A stretch of 7,059 bases of DNA from Victivallis vadensis (GTDB taxonomy: Bacteria > Verrucomicrobiota > Lentisphaeria > Victivallales > GWF2-50-93). Below, piece after piece: positions 6,915 to 7,059 of this stretch; within the stretch, counting starts at the first letter, position 1, and each line of letters opens with the position of its first letter. The DNA lies in the NCBI GenBank assembly GCA_020718525.1, contig DYRX01000230.1:1-7059 (forward strand), read 5' to 3'. A program made the translations under genes and the position numbers. The notes beneath the pieces are model-generated. The model did not search any database. It was not told the origin of the DNA and saw only the letters and a list, made by a program, of their open reading frames with translations.

Positions 6915-6938
6915 CTTTGTGCCTCTGTGGCTTTGTGC
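6915..6938. repeat. Three tandem 8-bp repeats
   Basis: CTTTGTGC (6915-6922), CTCTGTGG (6923-6930) and CTTTGTGC (6931-6938) lie head to tail; units one and three are identical and the middle differs at two positions. An 8-bp period is not a codon multiple, consistent with non-coding sequence. It begins 7 bases after the Y-shaped element. Similar CTTTGTG/CTCTGTG strings occur between genes in many bacteria, from memory, and give spurious translations such as HKATEAQR on the opposite strand. Confidence 0.7.
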
Positions 6939-6957
6939 GAGGACAAGTTCTTGTCTC
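6939..6957. repeat. Short hairpin after the tandem repeats
   Basis: GAGGACAAG (6939-6947) and CTTGTCTC (6950-6957) form an 8-bp complementary pair with one bulged G (6941); the innermost pair probably opens to give a 4-nt loop. It abuts the tandem repeats and is part of the same palindrome-rich tail. No T-run follows, so it is not a terminator. Confidence 0.5.
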
Positions 6958-6995
6958 TTAACTTCACGGAGCTGATCCGCCGCAAAACTGCTCTT

Positions 6996-7010
6996 GACGG
7001 CAAAGCCGTC
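6996..7010. repeat. Perfect 6-bp hairpin GACGGC/GCCGTC
   Basis: GACGGC (6996-7001) and GCCGTC (7005-7010) flank an AAA loop; only three Ts follow. It lies 9 bases before the terminator-like hairpin. It may be a weak terminator in series with that one, or a further repeat palindrome. Confidence 0.5.
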
Positions 7011-7019
7011 TTTCGGAGT

Positions 7020-7042
7020 GCTCTGTGTAAGCAGAGCTTTTT
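7020..7042 (+). terminator. Probable intrinsic terminator of the metG-lipoprotein unit
   Basis: GCTCTG (7020-7025) and CAGAGC (7032-7037) form a perfect 6-bp stem with a 6-nt loop, followed at once by TTTTT (7038-7042). It lies 216 bases past the lipoprotein stop with no gene between, so it is the best candidate end of the metG-lipoprotein transcript. The stem is short, so efficiency is uncertain. Confidence 0.55.
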
Positions 7043-7059
7043 AATCCGGAATCTCAAAG

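Noticed and set aside
6788..7057. Minus-strand 89-codon frame across the non-coding tail
   Set aside because: Its translation is low-complexity and basic, contains the HKATEAQR-type artefact of the 8-bp tandem repeat, and spans palindromes and a terminator.

Overview
This 7,059-base window carries four protein-coding genes. In order they are guaB (IMP dehydrogenase, minus strand), a soluble three-PAS hybrid histidine kinase (plus), metG (methionyl-tRNA synthetase, plus) and a small glycine-zipper lipoprotein (plus). A 255-base non-coding tail follows, rich in palindromes and short repeats. The two housekeeping enzymes and the lipobox protein mark it as bacterial chromosome; no phage, plasmid, CRISPR or transposase gene is visible. 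G+C looks intermediate, a little over 50%. The protein style (an HDFNNQL-type H-box, a GuaB beginning LTFDDVSLVTQYADFLP, a zinc-knuckle MetG with a C-terminal OB domain) fits a Gram-negative-type lineage such as Lentisphaerota/PVC or Deltaproteobacteria. That placement is an impression from memory, not a demonstration.

Layout. Positions 1-103 hold a clean intrinsic terminator for guaB. guaB runs leftward and the kinase gene runs rightward from a shared divergent intergenic region. The open frame of guaB can be extended to 1693, but a promoter-like sequence at 1644-1671 and family length both point to a start at 1603. The kinase is a cytosolic sensor with three PAS domains, a HisKA/HATPase core and a C-terminal receiver; no partner regulator is encoded nearby. 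A 168-base gap before metG contains a sigma70-like promoter and two identical 9-bp direct repeats set 21 bp apart, a possible operator. metG and the lipoprotein gene are 32 bases apart, and the lipoprotein has a strong Shine-Dalgarno sequence, so they are probably co-transcribed.

The tail (6805-7059) is the most unusual part. It holds a near-perfect three-way-junction (Y-shaped) palindrome at 6845-6907, three tandem 8-bp units at 6915-6938, two further hairpins and a terminator-like hairpin with a T-run at 7020-7042. It resembles dispersed intergenic repeat material (REP/MITE-like) more than a gene. I found no convincing new multi-gene system; the repeat-rich tail and the metG operator-like repeats are the best leads.
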